Shown here one piece after another: positions 19,473 to 28,810 of a stretch of DNA of 64,000 nucleotides. The DNA is from Roseobacter sp. SK209-2-6. GTDB lineage: Bacteria; Pseudomonadota; Alphaproteobacteria; Rhodobacterales; Rhodobacteraceae. Made by a program: the position numbers and the translations under genes. How positions within the stretch are numbered: position 1 is the first letter of the stretch; each line of letters begins with the position of its first letter. Location of the stretch: assembly GCF_000169455.1 (NCBI RefSeq), contig NZ_AAYC01000007.1, positions 124,001 through 188,000 of the forward strand. The letters are read 5' to 3'. Below the pieces are notes generated by a model. It was not told the origin of the DNA, did not search any database, and saw only the letters and a program-made list of their open reading frames with translations.

Positions 19473-19502
19473 ACCCTCATAATTTGATCAAATTATGAGG
19501 GT
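19473..19502 (-). promoter_or_regulatory. 30-bp perfect palindrome covering the ribosome-binding site of a GNAT gene
   Basis: A perfect 30-bp palindrome centred on TTTGATCAAA, with outer arms ACCCTCATAA and TTATGAGGGT, sits just upstream of the start codon at 19469. In the mRNA the GAGGG Shine-Dalgarno lies in the 3' arm of the potential hairpin. In DNA it has the form of an operator for a homodimeric repressor. There is no T run, so it is not a terminator. Confidence 0.75.
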
Positions 19503-19559
19503 AACTTATCTGCCACCCGGAAGAACGCAAGGGCCCAAGAGTTCATAGAAATTCAGGAC

Positions 19560-20012
19560 TCAAAGAAAGCGGTAGTCCTGAAAGGCCGCCGCCTCCCCGT
19601 GCTTGACACCCTGCGCGTCTATAAGGGGCCAGATCACCGCATTGCGGATCTCGAACCGCCGTCCACTGGCGCTGATCCGGATGCCCGCATAATTCTCGAC
19701 AAAGCCCTTTACGCGCATTTCGGCAAACATTGCATCCCGCTGGGCCCGATGTGCGGGCTCCGCTGTCAGCCTAGAGGGCAGCGCCGTCAGCTCCTCCCAG
19801 CACATCTCCCACAGCTCTTGCGCCGCCAGATTGCCATATGTCAGAACCGGATCCGCCGCCCCATCATGAGACAGGATCGGGAATGGCGCATGATAGAGCG
19901 CCTTGGCACCCCGGTCCGGCAGGAGCGCGCGACCGGTAATCCCCAAATGCGATGCCGCCAGCAATTCGGCATGGCCCGCCTGGTATCCGTTCCCTGGTGC
20001 TGGGCAATTCAT
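19560..20012 (-). CDS. MEKHLA domain protein
   Basis: A 150-residue stand-alone MEKHLA (PAS-related) domain. Recognisable segments are SHDGAADPVLTYGN (about residues 46-59), ELWEMCWEELTALPSRL (about 62-78) and the GIRISASGRRFEIRNAVIW strand region. In plants this domain follows HD-ZIP III proteins. In bacteria it occurs alone, and its ligand is not known. The ATG at 20012 forms an exact ATGA overlap with the stop of the upstream DUF2971 gene, so it is preferred to the GTG at 20027. Confidence 0.8.
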   Translation of the reverse strand: MNCPAPGNGYQAGHAELLAASHLGITGRALLPDRGAKALYHAPFPILSHDGAADPVLTYGNLAAQELWEMCWEELTALPSRLTAEPAHRAQRDAMFAEMRVKGFVENYAGIRISASGRRFEIRNAVIWPLIDAQGVKHGEAAAFQDYRFL

Positions 20013-20680
20013 CTGCGCCTTGGCCACAAATTCTTTTTCTTCTGTTTTACTACCGAAAAAGTGCGGAAGGCCCGTCTAGTCGGGATCACTTCAACATTCA
20101 TTCCCTGAGTAACTTCTTCGATGTCTTCGATGGTCAATTTAGAGTTCTGCCCCAGGTATACTTCCCGCAAACACAAGTCCCCGCCAAAACCAAAAAAGAA
20201 GTTCCCATCGCAATCCGGCTCTTTTCCCTCCAAAGGAACCATTAATCGAACTTCTTGCTCATATGCCCATTCAATTGACTTTGTGCCGAAAAGTTCTTCC
20301 ATCCTATTTTCACTTACATGCTGGAAGAAGTTTTCATTGGTGATCCCCGGATAAAACCTCTCTGAGGAATAGGTAACATTGAAGCTTTCTTCGGCGTTCA
20401 CATCAAACGCGAAGCAAACACCTTTATGTTTGTCTGCATAATGAGACCACATGATCGGGCTCTTCCACGTTCTAGATAGGCAGACTAAGCCGTGCTCATC
20501 ATTAATTTTTTTCATGAGCTTTCTAACCGTCTCCCTGGTGCTTCGGTCAGAAAAATCGACTGCTTCTAACTCAAAGACGTCGTTACATTGCGAGAATCTG
20601 CTCACTTTAATGCGCTGGTTCTTAAGGTTTTCAACAGCGTGCTCTGAAGAAGAGTAATAGTAGACGCGCCTAGTTTTCAT
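20009..20680 (-). CDS. DUF2971 domain protein, AT-richer than its surroundings
   Basis: A 223-residue protein with the DUF2971 pattern: an N-terminal VYYYSSSEHAVENLKNQ segment and a CLSRTWKSPIMWSHYADKHKGVCFAFD core at about residues 65-93. DUF2971 proteins are scattered in bacterial accessory regions, often near defence genes, with no known biochemistry. The ATG at 20680 is preferred because the frame upstream runs into the eno terminator. The gene is visibly AT-richer than its neighbours, which suggests acquisition. Its last residues are a basic tail, QKKKNLWPRRR, and its stop overlaps the MEKHLA start. Confidence 0.78.
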   Translation of the reverse strand: MKTRRVYYYSSSEHAVENLKNQRIKVSRFSQCNDVFELEAVDFSDRSTRETVRKLMKKINDEHGLVCLSRTWKSPIMWSHYADKHKGVCFAFDVNAEESFNVTYSSERFYPGITNENFFQHVSENRMEELFGTKSIEWAYEQEVRLMVPLEGKEPDCDGNFFFGFGGDLCLREVYLGQNSKLTIEDIEEVTQGMNVEVIPTRRAFRTFSVVKQKKKNLWPRRR

Positions 20681-20696
20681 TTCAAAAATCCCAAAC

Positions 20697-20728
20697 AAAA
20701 AAACGCCCCGGACATTAATCCGGAGCGT
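20697..20728 (-). terminator. Rho-independent terminator of eno
   Basis: A 10-bp stem (plus-strand arms ACGCCCCGGA, 20703-20712, and TCCGGAGCGT, 20719-20728) with a 6-base loop is followed on the minus strand by seven T. It ends the enolase transcript 33 bases past the eno stop and separates it from the DUF2971 gene. Confidence 0.9.
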
Positions 20729-20760
20729 AAAGCAATTCAAGTAAGCAGGTTTCGCAGTGC

Positions 20761-22125
<1,365 letters not shown>

Positions 22126-22215
22126 TTATTTCACTTGGTTAGGGCTAACATTTTCCTGTTTGCGCAACCGGTAACGGGAACGGGAGCCCGGCGACAGGGG
22201 CGCCTGACTGTGACT

Positions 22216-23139
22216 TCACGCCGCAGGGCTGGCACAGGCGCGTTGGCGGGCTTCCTCCCGGGCTTCTCTTTGGGCCTGTTTCACCATGCGGCGCTCGCGC
22301 ATGAAGGTATAGAGACCGGAGCCAATGATCAGCCCTGCCCCGCATAGGGTCAGCGCATCGGGTCGCTCGCCAAAGACGATAACCCCCACCAGGATCGAAA
22401 ACAAAAGCCTGCTGTAGCGAAAAGGCGTGATGGCAGAGGCATCACCGATCCGCGTTGCGACGACGATTGCATAATAGCCGAGTACCCCAAACAGGATGCC
22501 ACCCAGCATCATGCCGCCCTGGCGCAGATCTATTCCTCGCGCCTGTTCCCCAGTGATCAACAGCAAGGCCAACCCGGCCAAGATCAGTGAGGCAAAGGCC
22601 TGAAAACTCACCACAGTGGAGGAGATGTTGCTGTCCACCAGCCGGGTCAAAAGATCCCGCGCGGCAATTGCCAGCACCGCCAGAAGCACCAGGATGACCG
22701 AAGGATCAAACCCGTCCAGCCCTGGACGCACAATCATCATAACCCCGGCAAAGCCAACGCAGATCGCACTCCAGCGGCGCCAGCCGACCTGTTCGCCCAG
22801 GAATAGCGCTGCCCCCATGGTGATCACCAGCGGCAGTGCCTGAAACACCGCAGCAACAGTGGAAATGTCCACCAGCGACAGGGCCGTGGCAAAGGCCATG
22901 GCCCCCAGGGCCTCCGCCGCCGACCGCAAAAGCACAACCCCGCGCCAAGCCTTGGGGGCAAAAAGGTTCTCGCCCTTGATCAGCGCCATGACGGCAAAAA
23001 CGGATCCGCTGCCGACGCCCAGCATGATCAGGATCTGCCCTACAGGAATTTCACCGGAGAGGCGCTTGATAAACATATCTTCCAGCGTGAAAGCCGCCAT
23101 GGAAGCAATGATGAAGAGGATCCCATTGAGGTTGTTCAT
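22216..23139 (-). CDS. EamA/DMT family transporter
   Basis: A 307-residue inner-membrane protein with about ten hydrophobic helices in two EamA repeats, the architecture of the drug/metabolite transporter superfamily. The first repeat begins at residue 5 and the second near residue 150. The C terminus is a basic, cytosolic-looking stretch rich in E, R and A. The start has an AGGAG 9 bases upstream. The substrate is unknown. It lies between eno and the Fur-family gene on the same strand, with spacers of about 180 and 264 bases, so it is probably its own unit. Confidence 0.87.
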   Translation of the reverse strand: MNNLNGILFIIASMAAFTLEDMFIKRLSGEIPVGQILIMLGVGSGSVFAVMALIKGENLFAPKAWRGVVLLRSAAEALGAMAFATALSLVDISTVAAVFQALPLVITMGAALFLGEQVGWRRWSAICVGFAGVMMIVRPGLDGFDPSVILVLLAVLAIAARDLLTRLVDSNISSTVVSFQAFASLILAGLALLLITGEQARGIDLRQGGMMLGGILFGVLGYYAIVVATRIGDASAITPFRYSRLLFSILVGVIVFGERPDALTLCGAGLIIGSGLYTFMRERRMVKQAQREAREEARQRACASPAA

Positions 23140-23403
23140 GCGCGCGTCTCCTAAAGAATGCCGCCATCGGATCCACCGGGACTACCCGGTAAAATCGGAT
23201 CCAATCCGGGGCAACCCGACCTTGATGGGGGCAAAAGCGATGTCGCTCAAGCATGTTTGCGACAGCTTGCAAGAGAGTTTGTGAGGACATTCATCACAGA
23301 TATTGATGAATTCATCCACCCCGCACCCTTACAGGATCTAAGCACGGAAGCTTTTTGCCCAAACGAATGAGCTGCCGCCAATTGGACCCAGGACAGCCAG
23401 CGT

Positions 23404-23811
23404 TTAGTCGGTCTTCTTTGGAACCCCGTAGAGCTCCAGCCGATGGCCCTTCAACTGATACCCCAGCTTGGCTGCAATCTTCTCTTGCAGGGCCTCAATC
23501 TCTGGATCGCAGAATTCGATCACCTTACCGGTGCTGAGATCAATCAAATGGTCATGGTGATCGCGGTCCGCATCTTCGTAACGCGCGCGCCCATCACCAA
23601 ATTCCAGCCGGTCCAGAATACCCGCCTCTTCAAAAAGTTTGACGGTGCGGTAGACTGTCGCCAGCGAAATCCCAGCATCCAGGGCACTGGCGCGGGCGTA
23701 GAGCTCTTCCACATCCGGATGATCCGCGCTTTCCTGCAGCACCTTGGCAATGACACGGCGTTGTCCGGTCATGCGCAGTCCTTTTGCTTCACATCGGGCG
23801 ATAATCGTCAT
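23404..23811 (-). CDS. Fur-family metalloregulator (Fur/Mur type)
   Basis: A 135-residue Fur-superfamily repressor. The winged-helix DNA-binding part spans about residues 1-80 (GLRMTGQRRVIAKVL and the recognition helix SLATVYRTVKLFEEAG). The dimerisation part carries the metal-binding HHDHLID motif. The zinc-site CxxC pairs of enterobacterial Fur are absent. In Rhodobacterales such proteins are usually Mur (manganese) or Fur/Irr-like iron regulators, and the sequence alone does not separate these. The start is uncertain: an ATG at 23889 with a GGTGAG ribosome-binding site would add 26 residues, whereas 23811 matches the usual family N terminus. Confidence 0.85.
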   Translation of the reverse strand: MTIIARCEAKGLRMTGQRRVIAKVLQESADHPDVEELYARASALDAGISLATVYRTVKLFEEAGILDRLEFGDGRARYEDADRDHHDHLIDLSTGKVIEFCDPEIEALQEKIAAKLGYQLKGHRLELYGVPKKTD

Positions 23812-24173
23812 TGGCGTCCAGCTTTCATCCGCTTGCTTGGGGACCTTGTTTACTGAAAGTCGCGGGCTACGAAAACAGGAATTCGTCATTATCTCACCAT
23901 TGACTTTATCCACAGAAGCCTTCATTGCCGCGACAGGCATCCCTCCCTGCCGCGTGAGCAGAGACATCCGGACGCGCCACCGCGCGACCCCTCCCGATGT
24001 TTAGTGAAGTGCCGATGTTCCCAAAATCACGCGTGGGGCTACTCGCAATTCCCGGCGGTGCGGCATTCGGCCTGCGCTGCCCGAGGGTTTTGCCCCATTT
24101 GCGCCGCTCGACGGGATATTTCCCAGCGGCACCCTGGCCTGCGGATGTCCTGCGGGCCGCGAAAGGACGAGAC
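23812..24173. other. Divergent spacer between the Fur-family gene and the helicase gene
   Basis: About 360 bases between two divergent genes. Open frames run through it on both strands but lack family similarity. It should hold both promoters and any 5' leader of the helicase mRNA. Autoregulated DEAD-box genes often have long leaders, but no specific structure was identified here. Confidence 0.45.
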
Positions 24174-25505
24174 GTGACTGAATTTTCTTCTATGGGCCTG
24201 CCCAAACATATCCTGACCCGATTGGCCAATATGGGTCTTAAAGACCCAACGCCGATCCAGGCCCGCGCCATCCCCCACGCGCTGAACGGCGAAGACGTTC
24301 TGGGCCTGGCCCAGACCGGCACCGGCAAAACCGCCGCCTTTGGGGTGCCGCTGATCTCGCGGATGTTGGACTATGGGCGCAAGCCCGCCGGCAAGACCGT
24401 ACGCGGGCTAGTACTGGCCCCAACGCGTGAGCTGGCCAATCAGATCGCTGAAACCCTGAAGGCCCTGACCGAAGGCACCCCGATGAAGGTCGGCCTGGTG
24501 GTGGGCGGCGTTTCCATCAACCCGCAGATCTCTCGCATTGCCCGCGGCACCGATATTCTGGTGGCAACTCCGGGCCGTCTTCTCGACATCCTGGACCGCG
24601 ACGCGCTGGACCTGGGCTCTTGTGATTTTCTAGTTCTGGATGAGGCCGACCAGATGCTGGACCTCGGCTTTATCCACGCCCTGCGCAAGATCTCGGCCCT
24701 GCTGCCCGAAGAGCGTCAGACCATGCTGTTTTCGGCCACCATGCCCAAGCAGATGAATGAGATTGCCAATTCCTACCTGAAACGCCCTGTGCGGATCGAA
24801 GTAACACCTCCGGGCAAGCCTGCCGCCAAGGTCACACAATCGGTGCATTTCATCGCCAAGGCAGAGAAGCTCTCGCTGCTGAAAGAGCTGCTGGCCAATC
24901 ACAAGGATGAGCGCACGCTTGTTTTCGGTCGTACCAAATACGGTATGGAAAAGCTGATGCGGGTGCTGGAGAAGGCCGGTTTTGCTGCCGCCGCGATCCA
25001 CGGCAACAAGAGCCAAGGCCAGCGCGAGCGCGCCCTTGCCGCTTTCAAATCCGGTGAAATCAAAGTGCTGGTGGCCACCGATGTGGCGGCGCGGGGCCTT
25101 GATATTCCTGATGTGAAATTCGTCTATAACTACGAATTGCCTAATGTGCCTGACGCTTATGTGCACCGGATCGGTCGCACCGCGCGGGCAGGCAAAGATG
25201 GTGAAGCCGTTGCCTTCTGCGCGCCGGACGAGATGGAAGAGCTGAAGGCGATCCAGAAGGTGATGAAGATCACCATCCCCACCGCCTCCGGTCGCCCCTG
25301 GGAGGCGATGCCGGACCCGGCCGCCCCCCGTGGCGGACGCCCCGGCGGACATGGCGGCAATGGCGCAGGCAAGCCAGGCGGTAAACCCGGCGGCCAGCGC
25401 CGTCGCCGTGGTGGCAAGGGCCGTGGCAAACCACAGGGTGCCGCCACCCCCAACCCAGGCCGCAGCAGCAGCAAACCCGCAGGTGCCAAACGGCAAGCCC
25501 GCTAG
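24174..25505 (+). CDS. DEAD-box ATP-dependent RNA helicase (RhlE-like)
   Basis: A 443-residue RNA helicase. In order it has the Q motif (GLKDPTPIQARAIP, about residues 20-33), motif I AQTGTGKT (about 46-53), motif Ia PTRELA, motif II DEAD (about 158-161), motif III SAT, and in domain 2 RGLDIPD and HRIGRTARAG. The last 70 residues are Gly/Arg/Pro-rich, a likely RNA-binding tail. The GTG at 24174 is chosen because AAGGA sits 6 bases upstream. The longer frame to 23997 has no helicase similarity. A strong terminator follows. Such helicases act in ribosome assembly and mRNA decay, often in the cold. Confidence 0.92.
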   Translation: MTEFSSMGLPKHILTRLANMGLKDPTPIQARAIPHALNGEDVLGLAQTGTGKTAAFGVPLISRMLDYGRKPAGKTVRGLVLAPTRELANQIAETLKALTEGTPMKVGLVVGGVSINPQISRIARGTDILVATPGRLLDILDRDALDLGSCDFLVLDEADQMLDLGFIHALRKISALLPEERQTMLFSATMPKQMNEIANSYLKRPVRIEVTPPGKPAAKVTQSVHFIAKAEKLSLLKELLANHKDERTLVFGRTKYGMEKLMRVLEKAGFAAAAIHGNKSQGQRERALAAFKSGEIKVLVATDVAARGLDIPDVKFVYNYELPNVPDAYVHRIGRTARAGKDGEAVAFCAPDEMEELKAIQKVMKITIPTASGRPWEAMPDPAAPRGGRPGGHGGNGAGKPGGKPGGQRRRRGGKGRGKPQGAATPNPGRSSSKPAGAKRQAR

Positions 25506-25531
25506 GTACAGGCTGGGCTAAACCCGTATAG

Positions 25532-25563
25532 GAGCCCCCCTCGAATCAATGGGGGCTCTTTTT
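25532..25563 (+). terminator. Rho-independent terminator after the helicase gene
   Basis: GAGCCCCC (25532-25539) pairs with GGGGGCTC (25551-25558), followed by five T. It starts 27 bases past the helicase stop. Confidence 0.9.
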
Positions 25564-25616
25564 CATCATGAGAGAAGCTTTCGCTTTCCAGAGCATCAGC
25601 AAACAAAGGCCACTTA

Positions 25617-25658
25617 AAGGTCTCCTCCACTCTCTTTAAGGTCTCCTCCACTCTCTTT
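25617..25658. repeat. Exact tandem duplication of 21 bp
   Basis: Two directly adjacent, identical 21-base copies (25617-25637 and 25638-25658), each beginning AAGGTCTCC and ending CTCTTT, lie between the helicase terminator and the DUF4279 gene. Exact identity suggests a recent slippage or duplication event. Confidence 0.9.
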
Positions 25659-25696
25659 GCTCGAAACTCGGTTAGTAAGATGAGCACATCACTCAG

Positions 25697-26167
25697 CTAT
25701 TTCTCTGTGTTGCGTAGAACTTCGAGTTGCTCACGAAGTTCTACCATTTCTTCATGGTGGTCCCCGAAGGAATATGTGTCGAACCAGAACTCAATTCCGA
25801 GTGCCGTAGCTCTCCTTTGGAGGTCGAAGTCCAACTCCCAGCTGAAGCTTTGATAGTAGTAACCAACGCAGACAAATTGCGTCCTGAACTTCTCTTTAAC
25901 ACGAAGAAGTCCCTCACGCTGGGGTTCGAGCCGCTTCAGAAGTTCGGACAGGTGATCGGAGAGGGTATCTTGATCGGTGAGACCACTGCCCAGTTTCCAC
26001 TGTGAACCCCGGCGCAAAAAGCTGCGCCCGTTTCTTTCAAACGGGTCACCCAGCTTCCAAACATCATTGGGTTCCAAATTTAGCAAATTGGAAACAAAAA
26101 CCGGGTCCTCAGTGCCTACAGCCCGAAAATAGGCATATTCTCGATCTGTTTCAGGTGGTGAGCTCAT
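25697..26167 (-). CDS. DUF4279 domain protein
   Basis: A 156-residue soluble protein that fits the DUF4279 pattern: YAYFRAVGTEDPVFVSNLLNLEPNDVWKLGD at the N terminus (split here over two strands) and a C-terminal LDFDLQRRATALGIEFWFDTYS segment. DUF4279 proteins are often found singly and some are thought to be immunity proteins of toxin systems. No toxin gene is beside this one. It is AT-richer than its flanks, stands alone and is bordered by a fresh tandem duplication, all consistent with an acquired gene. The function is unknown. Confidence 0.7.
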   Translation of the reverse strand: MSSPPETDREYAYFRAVGTEDPVFVSNLLNLEPNDVWKLGDPFERNGRSFLRRGSQWKLGSGLTDQDTLSDHLSELLKRLEPQREGLLRVKEKFRTQFVCVGYYYQSFSWELDFDLQRRATALGIEFWFDTYSFGDHHEEMVELREQLEVLRNTEK

Positions 26168-26223
26168 TCAAACATCCAAATTGGCCTCAACAAATGCTTG
26201 GCTTTTCCAATGGCTAACTCGCC

Positions 26224-27642
26224 TCAGGTGCCGCAAAACGTCGCTTCCACAGCCTCCCCCGGTGCAGGGGGACGCTGTAGATCAAGGTCCTGCGCCTCTT
26301 GCTCAAAGGGTTTGGAAAGGACCCTGTTCAGACGGTGGAACGGGTTAAAATCGCCCTCAAGTGCTGCGGCAATCACCTCTTCGATCCGGTGGTTACGGGG
26401 AATGAAAAGCGGATTGCTGGCGCGCATGACAATCTGCGAGCCACTTTCGCTTTCCAGTCGTTTTTGCCATTTGACATTCCAGGCATCAAAGGCACGCGGA
26501 TCCGTAAACTGATTGCGGGCCTTGCCGCTGGGCAGGGCCGCAAAGGTATTGGTAAAATCGGCTTGGTTCTCCGCCATCTGCTGCAAGAGGTCGCTGACCA
26601 GATCCATATCCTCGCTTTCCACCGTCACCAGGCCGATCTTGCGCCGGAACAACCGCAGCCATTCCGCTTCGATCAGCGACGGCATTGCATGGACAATCGC
26701 GGTCACCTCTTCCAGTACTTCATTGGGATCTTCCAATTGCTGGATCAGCGCAGTGGCAAATTGCGCAAGGTTCCAAACCGCAATGCTTGGCTGGTTTCCA
26801 AAGGCGTAGCGCCCCATGTGATCAATCGAGGAAAAGACCTTATCCGGGTCGTAATTGTCCAGAAAAGCACAGGGACCATAGTCGATGGTCTCACCTGAAA
26901 TGGCGCAATTGTCCGTATTCATCACCCCATGGATGAACCCAACAGACATCCAGGCCGCAATGAGGGCCGCCTGTTTGTCGCGCACCGCGCGCAGCAATCC
27001 GGTAACCCCATCAGCACCGGGAAAATGGCGTTCAATGGCGTAGCTGGTCAGGGTCTTCAGCGCAGAGCGATCACCGCGGGCAGCAAAGAACTGGAAGGTC
27101 CCCACCCGCAGGTGACTGGCAGCGACACGGGTCAGCACCGCACCGGGCAGACCGCCCTCGCGGCGCACAGTTTCGCCGGTACTAACCGCGGCCAATGCTC
27201 TGGTTGTGGGGATGCCAAAGGCATACATCGCTTCGGAGACTATGTATTCACGCAGAACCGGCCCCAGCCAAGCGCGACCGTCTCCCTGCCGGGAAAAAAC
27301 AGTGCGTCCGCTGCCCTTTAACTGAATATCTCGGCGCATCCCATCCTTGGCCAGCACCTCGCCAAGCAGGATCGCACGGCCATCTCCCAGCTGTGGATTA
27401 AATGTGCCGAACTGATGTCCTGCATAGGCCTGGGCCAGCGGTTCAGCACCCTCGGGTACAGTGTTTCCGGCAAAAACCTCTGCCAGTTCTCGCGCGTCCC
27501 CAGGCGTGATCCCCAGCATCTCTGCCAGCATAGCGTTAAAAACAATCAGCTCAGGCGCGCGGACGGGCTCCGGGGCCTGCCGCTGATAGAAGCCTGGTCC
27601 GAGTCGCACAAAGCTGTTGTCAAAGGGGATCTGCAGTGCCAT
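26224..27642 (-). CDS. selO: Protein adenylyltransferase SelO
   Basis: A 472-residue SelO (YdiU/UPF0061) pseudokinase that transfers AMP to protein hydroxyl groups, with a role in redox stress in other bacteria. Family segments are clear: QLGDGRAILLGE, the glycine-rich LKGSGRTVFSRQGDGRAWLG (about residues 108-127), RVAASHLRVGTFQFF, and the metal-site GVMNTDNCAISGETIDYGPCAFLD region (about 239-262). The single cysteine four residues from the end region (FCGT) is the position that is selenocysteine or redox cysteine in other SelO proteins. It diverges from the cupin gene across only 42 bases. Confidence 0.92.
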   Translation of the reverse strand: MALQIPFDNSFVRLGPGFYQRQAPEPVRAPELIVFNAMLAEMLGITPGDARELAEVFAGNTVPEGAEPLAQAYAGHQFGTFNPQLGDGRAILLGEVLAKDGMRRDIQLKGSGRTVFSRQGDGRAWLGPVLREYIVSEAMYAFGIPTTRALAAVSTGETVRREGGLPGAVLTRVAASHLRVGTFQFFAARGDRSALKTLTSYAIERHFPGADGVTGLLRAVRDKQAALIAAWMSVGFIHGVMNTDNCAISGETIDYGPCAFLDNYDPDKVFSSIDHMGRYAFGNQPSIAVWNLAQFATALIQQLEDPNEVLEEVTAIVHAMPSLIEAEWLRLFRRKIGLVTVESEDMDLVSDLLQQMAENQADFTNTFAALPSGKARNQFTDPRAFDAWNVKWQKRLESESGSQIVMRASNPLFIPRNHRIEEVIAAALEGDFNPFHRLNRVLSKPFEQEAQDLDLQRPPAPGEAVEATFCGT

Positions 27643-27684
27643 GGCTCAAAGATATTCAGCAGGACAAAGAAAGCCAGCCAGAAG

Positions 27685-28116
27685 ATGAGCAAAAAGATGA
27701 CTGCAGATGAAATAATAACAAAACTGCAACTAGAACGTCATCCCGAAGGGGGATGGTACCGCCAGACTTGGGTTGCCGAGAACGCGGGCCGCCCCAGCGG
27801 AACCTGCATCTACTTTCTACTCACCGCCGGAGAGCGCAGTCACTGGCACCGGGTCGATGCCACCGAGATCTGGCTCTATCATGCGGGGGCAGACCTGGTG
27901 TTGTCCCTGGCGGAAGATGAGGCTGGTCCGGCGCAGGACCACCTCCTCAGCCCGGACCTGACCAAGGGGATGCCGCAGATCATCGTGCCAGAACAGCACT
28001 GGCAAGCTGCGCGTAGCATGGGGGACTGGACTTTGGTCAGCTGCACCGTCTCGCCCGGGTTCCGGTTCGAAGGCTTTGAACTGGCCGCACCCGGATTTGA
28101 TATTCCACGCGGATAA
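27685..28116 (+). CDS. Cupin protein of the DUF985 family
   Basis: A 143-residue single-domain cupin. The RHPEGGWYRQTW opening (about residues 16-27) and the SHWHRVDATEIWLYHAG metal-site segment (about 51-67) match the DUF985 family. No activity is established for the family. The ATG at 27685 is preferred; the long upstream frame overlaps selO on the other strand and lacks similarity. The promoter must lie in or next to the 42-base spacer shared with selO. Confidence 0.82.
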   Translation: MSKKMTADEIITKLQLERHPEGGWYRQTWVAENAGRPSGTCIYFLLTAGERSHWHRVDATEIWLYHAGADLVLSLAEDEAGPAQDHLLSPDLTKGMPQIIVPEQHWQAARSMGDWTLVSCTVSPGFRFEGFELAAPGFDIPRG

Positions 28117-28177
28117 GTCGAATAAGATGGTCACAGGGAGATCAACATTTGCCAAATCTCGCCTGGCCGGATCATCC

Positions 28178-28513
28178 ATGGTCAGATTCGCAAGATTCAC
28201 CTGGCCAGTCTTTGCGTTGCTAGGCATCCTCTTATGGCAGGATCAGCAACCTCTGCCGGAATCTTTCCATCACGCCAAAGTTCTGAGGGTAGAGCGAGCT
28301 AACTCTATCAAGGGGGGAACCCTTTGGTTGGTTAAAGCCCAACTGGAAGCGCCGTCAGAAGTGACAACCGTCAAGCTGTCTAGGCTACGAATGAGCCCAA
28401 CAGGTCGCCCCCTCCTGCAGGCAGGAGAACCCGTTTGCTTGGCTTCCGCCACTCCTCTCCTGCGTACTCGTATGTATTGGGAAACCGTACCCTACAAATG
28501 TGATCCAAATTAA
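28178..28513 (+). CDS. Hypothetical protein with an N-terminal membrane helix
   Basis: A protein of about 111 residues if it starts at 28178. One hydrophobic segment (about residues 8-19, PVFALLGILLW) looks like a signal anchor, followed by a beta-rich region and a cysteine near the C terminus. I do not recognise a family. In-frame starts at 28127 and 28076 are possible, the last overlapping the cupin gene. The hydrophobic N terminus and coding-like composition support a real gene, but evidence is limited. It may be co-transcribed with the cupin gene. Confidence 0.5.
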   Translation: MVRFARFTWPVFALLGILLWQDQQPLPESFHHAKVLRVERANSIKGGTLWLVKAQLEAPSEVTTVKLSRLRMSPTGRPLLQAGEPVCLASATPLLRTRMYWETVPYKCDPN

Positions 28514-28650
28514 AGAGAACACCCAAAATCCAGGGCCCAAACGGCCCTGTCCTACGTTCCTCCCCACCTCAAGCATAGCTCCAGCGCCTTACAGTTCTGC
28601 CTCCCCTTGAGACAAATCTGCTGCCAGAAAAACCACCGCGTTAGAAGAGG

Positions 28651-28795
28651 GGTTTCGCTTTGGGCCTTGCCCAAAGCGACCCGCGCCGCGCGCGCCCTTT
28701 GGGCGCGCGCGGCGCAAGGCCCAAGGGCAGAGCGTGAATTTCCAATTCATGCAAAGCGCGCGGGAGCTCCCCTCCATCCCGACTTCAATTCGGGA
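28651..28795. repeat. Cluster of GC-rich extragenic palindromes (REP-like)
   Basis: Three nested structures fill this gap. CGCTTTGGGC (28656-28665) pairs perfectly with GCCCAAAGCG (28669-28678). GCGCCGCGCGCGCCC (28683-28697) pairs perfectly with GGGCGCGCGCGGCGC (28701-28715) around a TTT loop. TTGGGCCTTGC (28660-28670) can instead pair with GCAAGGCCCAA (28714-28724) to enclose the big hairpin. A further TCCCGA/TCGGGA stem (28777-28782 and 28790-28795) follows. No T runs are present, so this is more like a repetitive extragenic palindrome than a terminator. The region 28514-28810 holds no gene. Confidence 0.7.
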
Positions 28796-28810
28796 GAAGG
28801 GAACTAATCA

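Noticed and set aside
23158-23370. A 70-codon plus-strand frame between the DMT gene and the Fur-family gene.
   Set aside because: No ribosome-binding site and no similarity; only a small ACCGGG/CCCGGT stem (23175-23180 and 23185-23190) was noticed there.
25502-25687. A 61-codon minus-strand frame covering the 21-bp tandem duplication.
   Set aside because: It has only a GTG start, runs through the helicase terminator and has no coding-like features. The duplication is reported instead.
28651-28724. The hairpins after the NUDIX gene as a terminator or CRISPR-like array.
   Set aside because: No T run follows on either strand and there are no equally spaced direct repeats with unique spacers.
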